DNA of 6,463 nucleotides from a bacterium UBA1790 (GTDB taxonomy: Bacteria > Bacteroidota > Bacteroidia > Bacteroidales > Muribaculaceae): the NCBI GenBank assembly GCA_002314465.1, contig DCGA01000022.1:1-6463 (forward strand), in the 5' to 3' direction. The position numbers were made by a program, and so were the translations under genes. Shown one piece after another: positions 3,820 to 6,463 of this stretch. Under the pieces are notes generated by a model. It ran no database searches, had not been told where the DNA came from, and saw only the letters and a list, made by a program, of their open reading frames with translations. How positions within the stretch are numbered: the stretch's first letter is position 1; each line of letters opens with the position of its first letter.

Positions 3820-6463
3820 ATGAACACCATTTTTAAGTCGTCTCTTTTAGTTATCATTTGCGCCTTATTGTTGCCTATCAACACAATGGCACAGGGACGT
3901 ATCCATGTTAAGGGTACTGTTACCGACGATGCCGGCGAGGCACTCATCGGCGTGACGGTTAAGGTTAAGGGAGGCAAGGCCCTTACCGCAACCGATGCTA
4001 TGGGACAGTATGATGTGCAGCTCAATGGCACTACCGAACTCATGTTTACCTATGTGGGTATGGAAAGCCAGAGCCGCAAGGTTTCTAAATCGGGTACTGT
4101 AGACGTTGTCCTTTCATCGGCAAGTGCTCTCGACGAGGTTGTCGTTGTGGGTTACGGCCAGCAGAAGAAAGTCAACCTTACAGGTTCGGTGCAGAGTGTG
4201 AGCAGTAGCGAGATTATTCGTCGTAGTGTATCCAATGGTTCCTCGGTGCTCCAGGGTATCGTCCCGGGTCTCACTGCAATCGTTTCTTCGGGTCAGCCCG
4301 GTGCCGACCAGGCATCAATGCAGATTCGCGGCCTTGGTTCGCTTAATTCATCTTCGGCTCCCCTCATCCTCATCGATGGTATCGAGGGCGACATGAACCG
4401 TATTGACCTCAATGCCATTGAGTCTATCACTGTTCTCAAGGATGCTGCAAGTGCTTCAATCTATGGCTCTCGTGCATCTAACGGTGTTATTCTCGTAACC
4501 ACCAAGCGCGGTGCCGAGGGTAAAGTAAAGGTTACCTTCAACGGATATGCCGGAAAGAATGTTCCCACAACAATACCCAAGCAGACCACTGCTATCCAGT
4601 ATATGGAAGCCGTGGATCAGGCACGTGCCAATGCATACCAAGACCCCCTTTACACCGAGGCACTCGAGGTGTATCGCAATGGTGGCGTTGACCAACTGAA
4701 CTACTATGATACCGACTGGCGTAACCTCGTTCTCAATGGTTCGGGCGTGATGCAGAACTACTCTCTGGGTGTGCATGGTGGCAATAGTTTTGCCAAGGTA
4801 TATGCCACTGCAGGTTACTACAATCAGGAAGGTCTCATCAAGAATAACTACTTCGGCCGCACAACACTTAGACTCAACAGTGACCTCACTCCCACTAAAT
4901 GGCTGAAGGTGGGTGCCGACATCAGTATCCGTCAGGCTAACGTAAAGGCTCCGGTTCTTGATTCTCCCAGCGGTATTATCGGTAAGGCTATGACCATGAC
5001 CCCCATCATGAGTGGTATCAATGCCGATGGCTCTTATGGTTATGGCATTAACGGAACCAATCCCATTGCGATGATTGAGAATGGCTACACAAAGAGTACC
5101 GCTCCCGAGTATATCGCTAAACTCTCGGCAACAATCAATCCTATTAAGGAAATCACACTCTTCGGCTCGTATTCATGGAAACGCAACGATGGCGAGACCA
5201 CAGCATTTGCCAAGCCTTACGACACCTATGAGAACGGCGTGTTCAAGGGGGCATTCCCCACAACGGGTTCTTCTCAGTCGGAACAGGTGACCAAGCAGAT
5301 TAATAAGCAGTACAACCTCCAGGCAACCTTCGAGAAGGAAATGGGCAAGCATTACCTCAAGGTGATGGGCGGTTTCCAGGCCGAGGAGATGAAATACAAG
5401 TATTTGCTTGCAGGCCGCAAGAACTACTACTACGACGGCTATGAAGACCTTATCAATGGCGATGCTTCCACTATGAGTAACTCAAGTGCTCGCTATGAGT
5501 TTGCAATGCTGTCTTATCTGTACCGCGTCAACTACACATTCGACCGTCGTTACCTCCTCGAGGTTAATGGCCGTTTTGATGGTACTTCACGCTTCCGCAA
5601 GGGCAACCGCTGGGGTTTCTTCCCCTCGTTCTCGGGTGGCTGGCGCATCAGTGAGGAAGCATTCTTCGAGGGTGCACGCGACGCCGTGAGCAACCTTAAG
5701 TTGCGTGCTTCTTACGGTATCCTCGGTAACCAGGCGATAAGCGGTTATTACCCCTATACTTCGGGTGTAGGTATCAGCAACGCTTATGGCTATTGGTTTG
5801 ACGAGCAACTCTCTACCGGTGTGGCTCAGACTGCAATGGCCAACCCCGACATCACATGGGAAAAGTCTCACCAGTTCGACGTGGGTATAGACATCACCAC
5901 ACTCAACGGCCGCCTCAACATCACCGGCGACTACTATGTGCGCAAGATTACCGATATGCTCCAGCGTTTTGCGGTGCCCCTGTTTGTGGGAATGACAGCA
6001 CCATGGGAGAATGCAGGCTCTATGCGTAACAACGGTTGGGAACTTTCAATCTCTTGGAACGACCGCATAGGTGACTTCAACTACTACATCAAGGGCAATC
6101 TGAGCGATGTTAAGAACAAGGTTCTTGATCTCTATGGCAACGAATACCTCAGCGGTGGTCACATTACTACCGAGGGCCAGGCCTATAACTCATGGTATGG
6201 TTATGTTGCCGATGGCTACTTCCAGTCGCAGGAAGAAATTAATGAGTCGCCTGTCTATGGCGGTAACAAGAAAAACGTGCGTCCCGGTTACATCAAGTAT
6301 AAGGATATCAGCGGTCCCGACGGCGAGCCCGACGGCAAGATTGATAGTTACGACCGCACCATCCTCGGCTGCCCCACACCTCGTTATGAGTTTGGTCTCA
6401 CACTGGGTGCCGACTGGAAGGGCATTGACTTCTCGGTATTCTTCCAGGGAGTGGGCAAGCGCC
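3820..6463 (+). CDS. SusC-family TonB-dependent outer-membrane receptor, C-terminus cut by window edge
   Basis: SusC-type receptors import oligosaccharides across the outer membrane using TonB energy, working with a SusD lipoprotein lid. The frame is open from the ATG at 3820 to the right edge: 881 residues, where full proteins usually have about 1000-1100. A signal peptide covers 1-24, with likely cleavage after NTMA before QGRIHVKG. Residues about 28-101 are the carboxypeptidase-regulatory-like beta-sandwich (GTVTDDAGEALIGVTVKVKG). The SusC hallmark LDEVVVVGYG lies at 104-112, acting as or next to the TonB box. The plug follows at about 115-230, with QIRGLGSLNSSSAPLILIDG, then VLKDAASASIYGSRASNGVI and VTTKRG. 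The remainder is beta-barrel, rich in alternating aromatic strands such as FDGTSRF and WRISEEAFF. An acidic Ca-binding-like loop occurs at 829-845. The start has a good promoter 70 bp upstream and no Shine-Dalgarno box. The divergent GH43 suggests a pentose-containing glycan as cargo; a susD-like gene is expected next. Confidence 0.95.
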   Translation, partial: MNTIFKSSLLVIICALLLPINTMAQGRIHVKGTVTDDAGEALIGVTVKVKGGKALTATDAMGQYDVQLNGTTELMFTYVGMESQSRKVSKSGTVDVVLSSASALDEVVVVGYGQQKKVNLTGSVQSVSSSEIIRRSVSNGSSVLQGIVPGLTAIVSSGQPGADQASMQIRGLGSLNSSSAPLILIDGIEGDMNRIDLNAIESITVLKDAASASIYGSRASNGVILVTTKRGAEGKVKVTFNGYAGKNVPTTIPKQTTAIQYMEAVDQARANAYQDPLYTEALEVYRNGGVDQLNYYDTDWRNLVLNGSGVMQNYSLGVHGGNSFAKVYATAGYYNQEGLIKNNYFGRTTLRLNSDLTPTKWLKVGADISIRQANVKAPVLDSPSGIIGKAMTMTPIMSGINADGSYGYGINGTNPIAMIENGYTKSTAPEYIAKLSATINPIKEITLFGSYSWKRNDGETTAFAKPYDTYENGVFKGAFPTTGSSQSEQVTKQINKQYNLQATFEKEMGKHYLKVMGGFQAEEMKYKYLLAGRKNYYYDGYEDLINGDASTMSNSSARYEFAMLSYLYRVNYTFDRRYLLEVNGRFDGTSRFRKGNRWGFFPSFSGGWRISEEAFFEGARDAVSNLKLRASYGILGNQAISGYYPYTSGVGISNAYGYWFDEQLSTGVAQTAMANPDITWEKSHQFDVGIDITTLNGRLNITGDYYVRKITDMLQRFAVPLFVGMTAPWENAGSMRNNGWELSISWNDRIGDFNYYIKGNLSDVKNKVLDLYGNEYLSGGHITTEGQAYNSWYGYVADGYFQSQEEINESPVYGGNKKNVRPGYIKYKDISGPDGEPDGKIDSYDRTILGCPTPRYEFGLTLGADWKGIDFSVFFQGVGKR

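Noticed and set aside
4456..4776. Minus-strand 106-codon open frame inside the receptor gene
   Set aside because: It is a shadow of the SusC-like plug and early barrel, which are read clearly on the plus strand.

Overview
The window looks like chromosomal DNA of a gut-type Bacteroidales bacterium. The evidence is a SusC-type TonB-dependent transporter, a GH43 glycosidase of the kind found in polysaccharide-utilisation loci (PULs), -7 elements of the Bacteroidetes form TAnnTTTG, and start codons preceded by A/T-rich DNA rather than a purine-rich Shine-Dalgarno box. Codon use favours C-ending codons (GAC, GGC, CTC, ATC, CCC). That would suit Muribaculaceae or Prevotellaceae better than low-GC Bacteroides, but the genus cannot be fixed from sequence alone.

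Left part (1-1811, minus strand): a two-gene housekeeping transcription unit. A clear -7 element (1804-1811) precedes dut (dUTPase, complete). After a 16-nt gap comes a secreted tetratricopeptide-repeat (TPR) protein that runs off the left edge. The TPR gene is open from its start to the edge; long open frames on the opposite strand here are shadows of it.

Middle (1812-2016): non-coding DNA ending in a 12-bp GC-cored hairpin that most likely terminates the GH43 transcript. Then, on the minus strand, comes a complete exported GH43 glycosidase (2017-3591) with a C-terminal beta-sandwich domain. All three expected catalytic acidic residues are visible.

Right part (3592-6463): about 230 bp of very A/T-rich divergent promoter DNA, followed on the plus strand by a SusC-like outer-membrane receptor. 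It has a signal peptide, a carboxypeptidase-regulatory-like domain, a plug and most of the beta-barrel, and is cut by the right edge. Its promoter has well-spaced -33 and -7 elements. A 10-bp direct repeat brackets the -33 box, and a 17-nt near-perfect palindrome lies in the leader.

Together, GH43 and SusC look like the edge of a PUL, probably for an arabinose- or xylose-containing plant glycan. SusC would import oligosaccharides through the outer membrane, and GH43 would trim them in the periplasm. The SusD partner, further enzymes and any dedicated regulator would lie beyond the right edge. I see no mobile element, CRISPR array, tRNA or rRNA, and no clearly new system. The most interesting parts are the regulatory features of the divergent intergenic region.
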